Positions 18,520 to 29,262 of a DNA stretch of 64,000 nt are shown here, piece by piece. The position numbers and the translations under genes were made by a program. Location: positions 3,162,501 through 3,226,500 of the forward strand of contig NZ_PGEP01000001.1 in NCBI RefSeq assembly GCF_002797445.1. Direction: 5' to 3'. The stretch is from Acidovorax sp. 69 (GTDB lineage Bacteria > Pseudomonadota > Gammaproteobacteria > Burkholderiales > Burkholderiaceae_C). Below the pieces are notes generated by a model. It did no database searches. It worked only from the letters and a program-made list of their open reading frames with translations, and had not been told where the DNA came from. Positions within the stretch are counted from its first letter, which is position 1; every line of letters starts with the position of its first letter.

Positions 18520-21024
18520 TTAGCGGTTTTTGGAGGCCCTGGAGCCCGAAGACGACGACAGAGGCGCCGACTTGGATAGCGGAGCCATTTTGGAACTCGA
18601 CGATGACCGGGCTTCAGAAGCCTTGTGCTCTGATCCAGATTCAGCCGCCCGCGCGGGCGCCTTGGCCGGTTTGGGGGGCTGCTGTGCAGGTACCACGCGC
18701 AGCGCGCCCTCAGTGGCCAGCTTGTCGCGCATGCGCCGTGTCATGGACTGGGTGCTGGCGTCGGGCGCCGTAAACAGAAACAGCGTTCCGTGCGGGCTGG
18801 CCCAAGTCAGCTGGGTACGGACTACACGGCCATTGGTCACCAGCTCAACCCAAACGCCGATGACAAAATCGGCATAAGGATCTGGAACATCCACTGGGGC
18901 CTGAGCGCTGTCTTCCGGAGCGGGCGCCGAAATCGGGGCCTCTGCAGACTCGGTCGCAGCCGCCAGGTCTTGCGAAGGCACTACGGCAGGCTTTTCAAAT
19001 GCCGCCTGATGCAACCCCACCAGACGTTGCAACAAAGCACTGGTCTGAACTGCCGGGTAGCTGACGGTCTTGAGGCCTTTTCGCAACTTGGCAAGCAGCC
19101 CAGGAATGGCCTCGTTGAGCCGCTCAGGCTCCAGACGGGTCAGCTCAGGCTGCGCACTCCAGAGCAACACAGGCACCAACGCCAGATAACCACCGGGATC
19201 ATCCTCCGCATCACCTTCGGCCGCCATGACCTGAGCAAGTGCCACCACGTCAGCCCATGGGCCCGCCGCGAAATCGAGGATGTCTCCAGGAACACCCTCC
19301 ATATCGGGCAACTTGCGAATATCTGCAGCCACCCTCTCCGCCAGCAATTCACGCCGCTCGGCATTGAGCTGGGCTTTTTCCTCGCTCTCCTGCTGGGTCT
19401 TGAGTTTCTGCTCTTGTACGTCCCACGCAGACTGCAGCGCTTTGAGCACGGTATCAAACGGCCCCGCATCCACTATTTCGTGCGCAGACAAATGCTCTAC
19501 CGCTTCCGTCACCAGGCGCATAAAGCGACTGAACCCTGGGGCTGTTTCCGTCGTAAACGCCAGACTGCGCTGCGTCAACTCATCCAGCAACCTGCGCGCA
19601 GGATGCACCCCATCCGTGAAGAAGCGGCCATCATGGTGAACGAGTTGCTTGAGCGCGGGCTCCAGACTTTTGATCGCCCGCTGCACGGGGGCCAGCAACC
19701 GCGCGTCCTGAGCGATGTTGTCCATCATGCGGCCGACCACTTCGACGGCCATGGCCGTGGACTGAGTGGCAGCATCCATCGGCATGGTTGCATACACCAC
19801 CGGAGCCATACCAGGCCCTCGCCACCCCGATAAGGGTACAGGCAACGAGCCCGGATGATTGACACCACCACCACTGCCCGCCAAACGCCCTACCAACCGC
19901 TCCAATTGGGCCATGTCCTCGATTGCTTCTGCTGCGCCCGAGGGGAAATAGCCACCAGACAACGAAGATTGAGCACTTGCAGCTCCGGCGCGCGGATCCA
20001 CCCAACCGGGTTGTCCTGCGGCGGGTTGCACCAGCATAGGCTGAACCGGTGCGGCTCCATAGGCACGCGGATCGAACGGGTCACCACCCGCCAGCATTTG
20101 GCGCAAGATACCCACGGTCAGTATGGCTTCTTGTGCATCAGGCGCCATGGGTGCCTGCTGGGAATCTCCGCTCCAACCTGTGGACGGCCCCATGCCACGC
20201 CCGTAACCTGTGTTGCCATAGTCACTCACAGGCCCGTTCATCGAATGCCCGTACCCCGAGTATCCACCACCCTGGCCAGTGCCAAGGCCGCCGTAACCCG
20301 TCCCGTAACCAGTTCCCGCACCTCCGTAGCCAGTGCCCGGAGCGCCGCGCGCCGAGCTGCCAGATGGTGTGCCCAACACGGCATAGCCCACAGGCTGCAC
20401 ACCATGTTCACGCAGACTCTGGGCGGTTTTTTTGTACTCCTCTACCAGCAGTTTTCCGAGGAGGTCGCGCATGTGCTGCATCCACGTCTGCCGGATTTCG
20501 GACGACACACCCGTTTCGCTCACCACCTGCTGCAGCGCGCGGATATAGCTCTCAGGCCGCAGGGGATTTCGCTCGGGCTGGACACTGCGCAAACCTTGAG
20601 CAGCGCTGACCAGGGTATTGAGTTCAGCCAGCACAGCATCTGTGGCATGGAGTGCAGATTGCTGGGCTTTGGAGAGTTCCACCTGCGCCTGCATCTCGTT
20701 CTCGTCCATGAGCGAGAGTTCACCGAAGTCCATGCCGGTATCCTCGGCCGAACCCCTGCCTTTGGCGACTGACGGGCCTTCGGCGAAAATTTCCAGCAGG
20801 GCCATCGAGTAGCCCTTCACCAGAGCAACCTCATGCTGGTTCAGCAGGCGCAAGCTGTCACTGATCAGATTGCGCTGCTGAACATTGCGGTTGGAGGACT
20901 CCTCGCCCGTCAAAGTCCCTCGCGTGACCTTGACCAGCTCACCCATCAGGGCCTCGCCCCCGCGAACAGCGTTGACAACGCAGGCGCGGAAAACGGTTCT
21001 CAAACGCGGTGCGGGCACAGACAT
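18520..21024 (-). CDS. DUF1631 family protein
   Basis: An 834-residue protein of the DUF1631 family, function unknown, common in betaproteobacteria. The N-terminal two thirds are helical (for example VEVVGRMMDNIAQDARLLAP); a low-complexity insert at about residues 225-295 is rich in GTGYGG-like units. The C-terminal part contains DFVIGVWVELVTNGRVVRTQ, LTWASPHGTLFLFTAPD and SMTRRMRDKLATEGALRVVP, which looks PilZ-like, a possible cyclic-di-GMP link (inference). The extreme C-terminus is a Lys/Ser-rich disordered tail. No signal peptide. It is transcribed toward the TAXI gene and away from ettA's stop. Confidence 0.8.
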   Translation of the reverse strand: MSVPAPRLRTVFRACVVNAVRGGEALMGELVKVTRGTLTGEESSNRNVQQRNLISDSLRLLNQHEVALVKGYSMALLEIFAEGPSVAKGRGSAEDTGMDFGELSLMDENEMQAQVELSKAQQSALHATDAVLAELNTLVSAAQGLRSVQPERNPLRPESYIRALQQVVSETGVSSEIRQTWMQHMRDLLGKLLVEEYKKTAQSLREHGVQPVGYAVLGTPSGSSARGAPGTGYGGAGTGYGTGYGGLGTGQGGGYSGYGHSMNGPVSDYGNTGYGRGMGPSTGWSGDSQQAPMAPDAQEAILTVGILRQMLAGGDPFDPRAYGAAPVQPMLVQPAAGQPGWVDPRAGAASAQSSLSGGYFPSGAAEAIEDMAQLERLVGRLAGSGGGVNHPGSLPVPLSGWRGPGMAPVVYATMPMDAATQSTAMAVEVVGRMMDNIAQDARLLAPVQRAIKSLEPALKQLVHHDGRFFTDGVHPARRLLDELTQRSLAFTTETAPGFSRFMRLVTEAVEHLSAHEIVDAGPFDTVLKALQSAWDVQEQKLKTQQESEEKAQLNAERRELLAERVAADIRKLPDMEGVPGDILDFAAGPWADVVALAQVMAAEGDAEDDPGGYLALVPVLLWSAQPELTRLEPERLNEAIPGLLAKLRKGLKTVSYPAVQTSALLQRLVGLHQAAFEKPAVVPSQDLAAATESAEAPISAPAPEDSAQAPVDVPDPYADFVIGVWVELVTNGRVVRTQLTWASPHGTLFLFTAPDASTQSMTRRMRDKLATEGALRVVPAQQPPKPAKAPARAAESGSEHKASEARSSSSSKMAPLSKSAPLSSSSGSRASKNR

Positions 21025-21078
21025 GGTGGGACTGACGTCGAAAGAGTTTCTGGATGCAATGCTACTTGAGCTGACGCC

Positions 21079-22740
<1,662 letters not shown>

Positions 22741-22982
22741 TGAATGTCAAACCTGCAAAAGTGAGCAGAAATTCTGCGTGCAAACCGAGATTATCGGGCC
22801 ATGCGACAATACCCACCGTAGCGGGCTCCAGTTGCCCGTCACATCAGCACACTGCTGGGGACGAAAGAAGCGACGCTTCTGGGCTCCCAATCCTGAACCT
22901 CATCAGCCTGAGACTGGCTCGGCGACCCCCCGGTTGCACGACAGGCCGATACCCAGCGCCCCGGACGGGCGCATCCAAAGAC

Positions 22983-24806
22983 ATGACATTTGACGAACTG
23001 AATCTGGCTCCAGCCATCCTGAAGGCCGTGCACGAAACGGGCTACGAAACCCCCACGCCCATTCAGGCCCAGGCCATTCCCGCTGTTCTTGCAGGCCACG
23101 ACCTGCTGGCCGGTGCGCAGACTGGCACCGGCAAGACTGCCGCATTCACCCTGCCCATGCTGCACCGCCTCTCCTTGAGCGCGGCCCCCAAGAACAAATT
23201 CGGCGGCAAGGGCATCCGCGCCCTGGTGCTGACCCCCACCCGTGAATTGGCCGCCCAAGTAGAAGAGTCCGTCCGCGAATACGGCAAATACCTGGACATC
23301 AACTCCACCGTGGTCTTCGGTGGTGTGGGCATGAACCCGCAAATCGACCGCATCAAGCGCGGCGTGGACATCCTGGTGGCCACCCCTGGCCGCCTGCTGG
23401 ACCTGCAGCAGCAGGGCTTCCTGGACCTGTCCACAGTTCAGGTGCTGGTGCTCGACGAAGCCGACCGCATGCTCGACATGGGCTTCATCCACGATGTGAA
23501 GAAGGTGCTGGCCCTGGTGCCCAAGGACAAGCAAAGCCTGCTCTTCTCGGCCACTTTCAGCGATGAAATCCGCGACCTGGCCAATACCCTGCTCAAGAAC
23601 CCGCAAAGCATCCAGGTCACGCCCAGCAACACCACGGTGCAGCGCATCACCCAGGTGATCCACCCTGTGGGCCGCGGCAAGAAGAAACAGGTGCTGCTGC
23701 ACATCATCCAGCAGCACAACTGGAGCCAGGTGCTGGTGTTCACCCGCACCAAGTTCGGCGCCAACAACGTGGCGGAGTTCCTGACCAAGAACGGCGTGCA
23801 GGCCATGGCTCTGCACGGCAACAAGAGCCAGAGCGCCCGCACGCAGGCCCTGGCTGGCTTCAAGAGCGGTGACATCCGCGCCCTGGTGGCTACCGACATT
23901 GCAGCGCGCGGCATCGACATTGATGACCTGCCTCACGTCGTCAACTATGAAATTCCGAACGTCTCGGAAGACTACGTACACCGCATCGGCCGCACGGGCC
24001 GGGCTGGCGCCACCGGTGAAGCCGTGAGCCTGGTCTGCATGGACGAAGAAGGCTTCATGATGGACATCGAGCGCTTTACCAAGCAGCAGATCCCTGTCCA
24101 GATCATCGAAGGCTTCGGCCCCGATGCCGGCGAGAAGGCCGAGCCCATCGCCATGGGCCGCCAGACGATCTGGGGCGGCGCAGGCAAGCCCCCGAGCCGT
24201 GACGTGATGCAGGCGGCCGCCAAAGCCGCCCGCAGCGAAATGATGGAACGCATCCGTACCAACAAGGCTGGACAGGGTGCTGGCAGTGGTGGCAATGGTG
24301 GCGGCGACCGTGGGCCCCGCCCTGCTGGCGGTGGCAATGGTGGCGGCCGTGGTGGCCGCGCTGGTGGTGGTGCGGCGGCTGGTGGCGGCAATGGCCCACG
24401 TAGCGGCCGTGCCGGTGGTGGTGGTGGTGGCCAAGGTGGCGGCGCACGCGCCGGTGGCCAGGCCCCTGCACGCGGACGCTCCGGTGGCGGCGGTGGTGGT
24501 GGCTATGAAGGCGGCAATCGCTACGATGATTCGCAACCTCCACGCGCCAACGCCCACCTGGGCACGCACATGGGCCACGCCAATCCGGGCAACCGCAGCT
24601 CCGGCCATACGGGCGGTGGCCAGCCCGACCCGATGCGCACCAGCGTGGACAGCATGGGCGGCGGTGGACGCCGTGGCGGTGGTGGTTATCGTGGCGGCAA
24701 TGGTGGAGGAGGCGGCTATGGCGGTGGATCAGGCGCGGGTGGCGGTGGTGGCCGGGGCAACGGGCCTCGTGGGCCGGGCGGTCCTCGCGGCTCTTTTAAC
24801 CGCTGA
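22983..24806 (+). CDS. rhlE: DEAD-box RNA helicase RhlE
   Basis: A 607-residue ATP-dependent RNA helicase. Conserved motifs are in order: Q motif [14 protein letters not shown], motif [12 protein letters not shown], Ia PTRELAAQ, Ib [52 protein letters not shown] and [12 protein letters not shown]. After about residue 435 the tail is a long Gly/Arg-rich disordered region (RGG type) that probably binds RNA. The last 89 nucleotides (24718-24806) also encode the start of the next gene in the +1 frame. ATG 22983 gives the usual RhlE start [16 protein letters not shown]; the longer upstream frame is not family-like. Expected in RNA degradation or ribosome assembly. Confidence 0.94.
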   Translation: MTFDELNLAPAILKAVHETGYETPTPIQAQAIPAVLAGHDLLAGAQTGTGKTAAFTLPMLHRLSLSAAPKNKFGGKGIRALVLTPTRELAAQVEESVREYGKYLDINSTVVFGGVGMNPQIDRIKRGVDILVATPGRLLDLQQQGFLDLSTVQVLVLDEADRMLDMGFIHDVKKVLALVPKDKQSLLFSATFSDEIRDLANTLLKNPQSIQVTPSNTTVQRITQVIHPVGRGKKKQVLLHIIQQHNWSQVLVFTRTKFGANNVAEFLTKNGVQAMALHGNKSQSARTQALAGFKSGDIRALVATDIAARGIDIDDLPHVVNYEIPNVSEDYVHRIGRTGRAGATGEAVSLVCMDEEGFMMDIERFTKQQIPVQIIEGFGPDAGEKAEPIAMGRQTIWGGAGKPPSRDVMQAAAKAARSEMMERIRTNKAGQGAGSGGNGGGDRGPRPAGGGNGGGRGGRAGGGAAAGGGNGPRSGRAGGGGGGQGGGARAGGQAPARGRSGGGGGGGYEGGNRYDDSQPPRANAHLGTHMGHANPGNRSSGHTGGGQPDPMRTSVDSMGGGGRRGGGGYRGGNGGGGGYGGGSGAGGGGGRGNGPRGPGGPRGSFNR

Positions 24807-25467
24807 ACCTGACAACCCTGGAGATGGCGCGGCACTGGCAGCTCAGGCTGCACCAGTTGCCTCGCCACATCCCCGGTCAGACAACCAGGGCGCACCCATC
24901 GTACATGTGCTTCACGCCCGGGATCGCCGGGCGCCTGCACTGAACCATCCCTGCCTGCAACTACACGCGGTCGATTTTGCCAATCTGCCGGCCCTGCCAC
25001 CGGTGGACGATGTCTACATCACCTTAGGCACCACCATCGCCGCGGCAGGCAGCCAGAGTGCCTTTCGTGCCGTGGACTATGACGCCGTGCTGGCCACCGC
25101 CCGCGCAGCGCTGGCCGCTGGCGCCAGCCGCTGTGGTGTGGTCACGGCCATGGGCGCCAATCCGCATTCGCACATCTTCTACAACCGCATCAAAGGCGAG
25201 GTCGAGCGCGACCTGCAGGGTCTGGGCTTCACCACACTGGTCATTGCCCGGCCTTCCCTAATGCTCGGCGAGCGCCAGGCATTGCAGCAGGCCGCACGCC
25301 CGGCCGAGTCCCTTTCCATCCAGATATTCAAGTGGCTGGACCCGATCATCCCCGCCAACTACCGCGCTCGACCAGGCGCTGATATCGCGCGCGCCCTGGT
25401 TCATGCCGTACAGTCAAGACCGCCTGGACTGCACTTGCTGTCGGGTCGCGAGCTGCAGGCACCCTGA
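24718..25467 (+). CDS. NAD(P)-binding oxidoreductase (HTATIP2/atypical SDR-like), overlapping rhlE
   Basis: A 249-residue protein of the NAD(P)H-binding, nucleoside-diphosphate-sugar epimerase-like group. Translation from ATG 24718 gives [20 protein letters not shown], a beta strand followed by the Rossmann motif GATGLVG, then further conserved segments [40 protein letters not shown] and [20 protein letters not shown] with the SDR-like Tyr-x3-Lys, and [13 protein letters not shown]. The first 29 codons lie inside the rhlE tail in another reading frame. Starting after rhlE would remove the cofactor motif, so the overlap is likely genuine. Substrate unknown. Confidence 0.8.
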   Translation: MAVDQARVAVVAGATGLVGRAVLAALLTAEPDNPGDGAALAAQAAPVASPHPRSDNQGAPIVHVLHARDRRAPALNHPCLQLHAVDFANLPALPPVDDVYITLGTTIAAAGSQSAFRAVDYDAVLATARAALAAGASRCGVVTAMGANPHSHIFYNRIKGEVERDLQGLGFTTLVIARPSLMLGERQALQQAARPAESLSIQIFKWLDPIIPANYRARPGADIARALVHAVQSRPPGLHLLSGRELQAP

Positions 25468-25507
25468 CCAGAGCCGGCGGCATTTTTCCCTGCTGCTGCC
25501 TGCCGTC

Positions 25508-26569
25508 ATGCGCCCCAACGACCTGCCCCAACCCTTGGCCACCCTGATGGTGGCCACCTGCAACGTGCTGAACCTGGCCAATCCAGGGCGCATGTTCTAT
25601 GAAAACCAGGACCCCTACAGTGCCGCCGAGTACGAGCGCAAGATCACTTGGCTCGGCGAGCGCTTTCGCATGCTCAATGCCGATGTTCTTGCCGTGCAGG
25701 AAGTCTGGGACGATGCTGCCTTCAAAGGAGCGCTCGGTCGCGGCAGCATGCGCTATGACTTCGTTGCGGTTCCTGGCGCTGAAAACGATGCCACCCACAA
25801 CGGAGCGCATGGCACGCCCCGTGTAGGCATCGCGACACGGCTCAAGGTAGAGGCGTTGCAGTCATTTCCTGAGTACCCCCCAGGCTTTCAGGTAGAGATA
25901 CCCGGCATCGGTCAGTACACCCGCTTCGAGCGCCCACCCCTGGTAGCGACCCTGCGCATGAAACATGGGCAAACGCTCAATGTACTGACCGCCCACCTCA
26001 AATCCAAGCGCCCCAAATTCCTGCAGGATGCGCAGGGCAATCCCACCGAGGATCGCGACGACCGCAAGGTGATGGCGCTGGCCTCGTTGCGCTCGTTGAT
26101 CATGCGGGGCGCCGAAGCCATGGCTTTGCGCTGTCTGGTCATCGACTTGCTGCACCGTACCCACATCCCGCTGGTGGTGCTGGGTGATTTCAACGACACC
26201 CCAGACAGCGTGACCACCCAGCTCATTTGCGCCACCACCGAGGTCGCCTACGACCGGTCGGCCAGGGATGTCGCTCTGTTCAACGCCTACGACCTGCAGG
26301 GTGACGCCGCATTAAAAAAAGACGTGGCGTACTCGCACATTCACCAGGGCGCTCCCTATGTGCTGGACCAGATTTTGGTCAGCGAAGAGTTCATGGCGAC
26401 CGGGCGCAACAGCGTGGGCGATGTTCGCAGGGTGGATTACTTCAATGACCATTTGCACGAAGGGCGGGACCGCACTCGCTCAGACCATGGTTTCGTGCGC
26501 GCCCTGCTGCGCCTGAAAATGGAAGCACCACAACCATCAGCGGGTTCTGATCCAACGCTGTTGCCATAA
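25508..26569 (+). CDS. endonuclease/exonuclease/phosphatase family protein
   Basis: A 353-residue member of the DNase I-like EEP superfamily. Motifs seen: VATCNVLNLANPGRMFY (Asn ligand near the start), VLAVQEVWDD (metal-binding Glu), LNVLTAHLKSKRP (His), LVVLGDFNDTP (Asp-x-Asn) and RSDHGFVRALL (terminal Asp-His). These are the catalytic and metal-binding positions of the family. No signal peptide, so probably cytoplasmic; nucleic acid or phosphoester substrate is not determined. It begins 40 bases after the oxidoreductase and is likely cotranscribed. An internal ATG at 25547 is possible but would sit at the first catalytic strand. Confidence 0.85.
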   Translation: MRPNDLPQPLATLMVATCNVLNLANPGRMFYENQDPYSAAEYERKITWLGERFRMLNADVLAVQEVWDDAAFKGALGRGSMRYDFVAVPGAENDATHNGAHGTPRVGIATRLKVEALQSFPEYPPGFQVEIPGIGQYTRFERPPLVATLRMKHGQTLNVLTAHLKSKRPKFLQDAQGNPTEDRDDRKVMALASLRSLIMRGAEAMALRCLVIDLLHRTHIPLVVLGDFNDTPDSVTTQLICATTEVAYDRSARDVALFNAYDLQGDAALKKDVAYSHIHQGAPYVLDQILVSEEFMATGRNSVGDVRRVDYFNDHLHEGRDRTRSDHGFVRALLRLKMEAPQPSAGSDPTLLP

Positions 26570-26697
26570 AACTCGACACGGCGCCGTGTCAATCATCGCT
26601 TTGCAACGGGATGTACGCTGACACAGGCCCAAAGGTCCGCGCAGGTAACATCAACCTAACATGCGCCCCCGCGCGGCTCCCATTGGCAGAAACAACC

Positions 26698-28563
26698 ATG
26701 ACCCTGCACACACTCCTCCGCCGCACCTCAATCTCCACTGAGGCACAGCCTGCAACGCCCTTTGCTAGGCGCTTGCACTGGAAAGCCTCCTTCACGCTCA
26801 CGGCACTGTTGCTGGCGGCATGTGGGAGCACCCCGCTACCTCCCTGGCCATCTTCCTCCACCGCCCAGCGACCCAATGCACCAGCGCCGTTGCCGCGTGT
26901 TCAGCAAGGTGCGGCGGTGCCCAAGCCGCTGGGCCAGTTGCAACAGCCGCAGTCTGCCGCGATTGCCAGCCCCCTGCCGCCGCCTGCGCCCCTGGTTGTG
27001 CAAAACGAAGGCCCGATGGCTCCCCCGTACGGAGCCGCCGTTGCCGCACGATTCCCTAATCCTCCAACGTCTTACAGCACCCCTGGGCTGGGCCTTGAGC
27101 GCCGTGCGTTCACCACCAACGCAGAGCTGGGCCAATGGCTGAGATCCTTGACGGACACAGCACCCAAGAATGGCACTCGTACCAAATTGCTCGACATCGG
27201 CATGTCGCAACGCGGTGAACCCATTCAGGGGCTTCTAGTTACCCGTGCCAAAGGTACAGACCCAGCCAGCCTGGACGCCAGCGGCCGCCCCACGGTGGTC
27301 TTGATTGGCCAACAACATGGCGACGAACCCGCGGGCAGCGAAGCCCTGCTGGTGATCAGTAGCGAGCTGGCCCAGGGCCTGCTGGAACCCCTGCTCGACC
27401 GCATCAATGTCGTGGTGGTGCCCCGCGCCAACCCCGACGGAGCGGAGGTCAGCACCCGCGTCACGGCCAATGGTGTGGACATGAACCGCGACCACCTGCT
27501 GCTAAACACCCCTGAGGCCCGCGCCCTGGCCCAGGTCATCAATGACTACCGCCCCATCCTGGTGGTGGACGCCCACGAATACACCGTGGTGGGCCGCTAC
27601 CTTCAGAAGTTCAACGCTATCCAGCGCTACGACGCCCTGCTCCAGTACACCACCACGGCCAACTACCCCGAGTTCCTGACCAAAGCCTCTCAGGAGTGGT
27701 ACCACCAGCCCATGGTGACGGCGCTCAAGGCCCAGGGCCTCACCAGCGACTGGTACTACACCACCTCCACCAATCCGCAGGACAAGCGCATCTCGATGGG
27801 TGGCACGCAGCCAGACACGGGGCGCAACGTCAACGGCCTCAAGAACACCGTCAGCCTGCTCATCGAGACACGCGGCGTCGGCATTGGCCGCATGCATATT
27901 CAGCGCCGCGTGCATTCTCAGGTCATCGCCATCACAAGCGCATTGCGCACCACCGCAGAGCGGGCTGCCAATCTGGAGCAGGTGCGCTCGTTTGTGGCAC
28001 GCGACGTCAGCGCCCAGGCCTGCCACGACCAAGTAGTGGTCGAGGCGGCGGCAACACCCACTCAGCGCGACCTGGACTTTCTCGATCCCGACACTGGGGC
28101 GGATCGTTCCATCCGCGTGGACTGGAACTCCTCGCTGACTTTACGCGCCACCAAATCACGCGCACGCCCCTGCGGGTACTGGCTGGCAGCAGGCTCTACC
28201 GCCGCAGTGGAGCGCCTGCGGCTGCTGGGCCTGCAAGTCATGCGCGTGGCAGAACCGGGTTCCATGCTGGCCGAAACCTACCGGGAAACCGCTCGTGAAA
28301 TGGGCGACCGGCAGGACGTGATCGGCACTATCGCTGGCGGTGCAGGCATTGTGCGGGTACAAGTGTCAGCGGTGCGCAGTGCCATCGACGCCCCCGTAGG
28401 GAGCTTCTATGTGCCGCTGAACCAGCCCCGCGCCAACCTGGCCGTGGCTGCACTGGAGCCCGACACTCAAAACAGCTATTTTGCCAACCGGCTAATCGAA
28501 GACCTGGGCCAGGCCGCACGCGTCATGGCGAATCCTGCACTGGTGTTTGAAGAGACCGACTAA
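26698..28563 (+). CDS. M14-family zinc carboxypeptidase lipoprotein
   Basis: A 621-residue exported peptidase. The N-terminal signal ends in a lipobox, FTLTALLLAACGST, so the protein is probably lipid-anchored. A Pro/Ala-rich linker precedes the M14 domain (about residues 130-420): VLIGQQHGDEPAGSEAL supplies the His-x2-Glu zinc pair, VVPRANPDGAEV and VDMNRDHLLLNTPEARAL the substrate pocket, VDAHEYTVVGR the third zinc His, and LLIETRGVGIGR the catalytic Glu. The long C-terminal extension is not recognised. Probable role: trimming peptides or peptidoglycan stems in the envelope (inference). The start at 26698 is favoured; an in-frame ATG at 26611 would add 29 residues before the signal. Confidence 0.85.
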   Translation: MTLHTLLRRTSISTEAQPATPFARRLHWKASFTLTALLLAACGSTPLPPWPSSSTAQRPNAPAPLPRVQQGAAVPKPLGQLQQPQSAAIASPLPPPAPLVVQNEGPMAPPYGAAVAARFPNPPTSYSTPGLGLERRAFTTNAELGQWLRSLTDTAPKNGTRTKLLDIGMSQRGEPIQGLLVTRAKGTDPASLDASGRPTVVLIGQQHGDEPAGSEALLVISSELAQGLLEPLLDRINVVVVPRANPDGAEVSTRVTANGVDMNRDHLLLNTPEARALAQVINDYRPILVVDAHEYTVVGRYLQKFNAIQRYDALLQYTTTANYPEFLTKASQEWYHQPMVTALKAQGLTSDWYYTTSTNPQDKRISMGGTQPDTGRNVNGLKNTVSLLIETRGVGIGRMHIQRRVHSQVIAITSALRTTAERAANLEQVRSFVARDVSAQACHDQVVVEAAATPTQRDLDFLDPDTGADRSIRVDWNSSLTLRATKSRARPCGYWLAAGSTAAVERLRLLGLQVMRVAEPGSMLAETYRETAREMGDRQDVIGTIAGGAGIVRVQVSAVRSAIDAPVGSFYVPLNQPRANLAVAALEPDTQNSYFANRLIEDLGQAARVMANPALVFEETD

Positions 28564-28640
28564 ACAAACCCGCGCGTGCGCTGTGCTGTACTGGGCTTGC
28601 GGGTAGACGGGTCGATCTGTTAGCGGCGGAGTTTCCATCC

Positions 28641-29160
28641 ATGATTGACCGGCACCACTGGCCCACGCCGAACGGTTAAAAGCTTCCATCATGCGAGAGG
28701 AATGAGGCTGGTACTACCGCAGCACTCCCATCAACATCGTCCAGAGCGAACAGTTTCGCCCCAAGCTCCTGGCAATCAACCCCAACAACCAAATTACCGC
28801 CAACGTGGACCACGCGTTGGTCGAGGGCAGCGCATCGATGTCCGTCTTCGAAAACAGTGCCATCTTGCATCGAACTGGCCGAGAAAACCGGCCGCTCCTG
28901 CTCCACCGACCTGGGCGAGCGGTATTCACCAATGCATTGGCTGACGAAGCAGATGGGCGGCCTGGAGCCCATGTCATTGCAGAACGGATATCTCAGGGAC
29001 TACGCATCCGGGAAGGTGCCATGGCCATTGACCGCTATGACAAAAAGCAAACCGCCTCTACGGGGTTCTCGAAGGCCAGCTGGAGCGCACTGGCGCCTAT
29101 GGGGGAGGTGACGAGATTCGATTGCCGACACCGCCAGCCTGCAGGCTACATTCAGGCCAA
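28641..29160 (+). pseudogene. decayed glutathione S-transferase (YghU-like) pseudogene
   Basis: Fragments in all three plus-strand frames line up with one GST: MIDRHHWPTPNG followed by a stop (28641-), then WYYRSTPINIV and EQFRPKLLAINPNN, SVFENSAI, then in another frame ELAEKTGRS, MHWLTKQMGGLEPM and YASGKVPW, then AIDRYDKK, LYGVLEGQLE and finally DSIADTASLQATF. The order matches the thioredoxin fold, the SNAIL-equivalent loop and the helical domain of GSTs. Several frameshifts and a stop prevent a product. I infer a YghU/Nu-class relative from the WPTPNG start. The 3' end is lost before a family A repeat. Confidence 0.8.
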
Positions 29161-29194
29161 CGCACAACAGGCGCGTTCTATTCTCACCACACAG

Positions 29195-29262
29195 TCAAAT
29201 GCTACCAAATATATAGCAAACACTGCTTATTCAACATGCACCAGGAGTCATTTTCACTTGAA
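29195..29262 (-). repeat. dispersed palindromic repeat, family A, copy 3 (degenerate)
   Basis: ATATAGCAAACACTGCTTATTC then AACATGCACCAGGAGTC and TTTTCACTTGAA resemble family A with mutated half-sites. It separates the GST pseudogene from the convergent Kef-type antiporter and abuts the latter's stop codon. Confidence 0.5.

Noticed and set aside
22839..24608. A 589-residue minus-strand frame opposite rhlE
   Set aside because: It contains no recognisable domain and mirrors the helicase codons.
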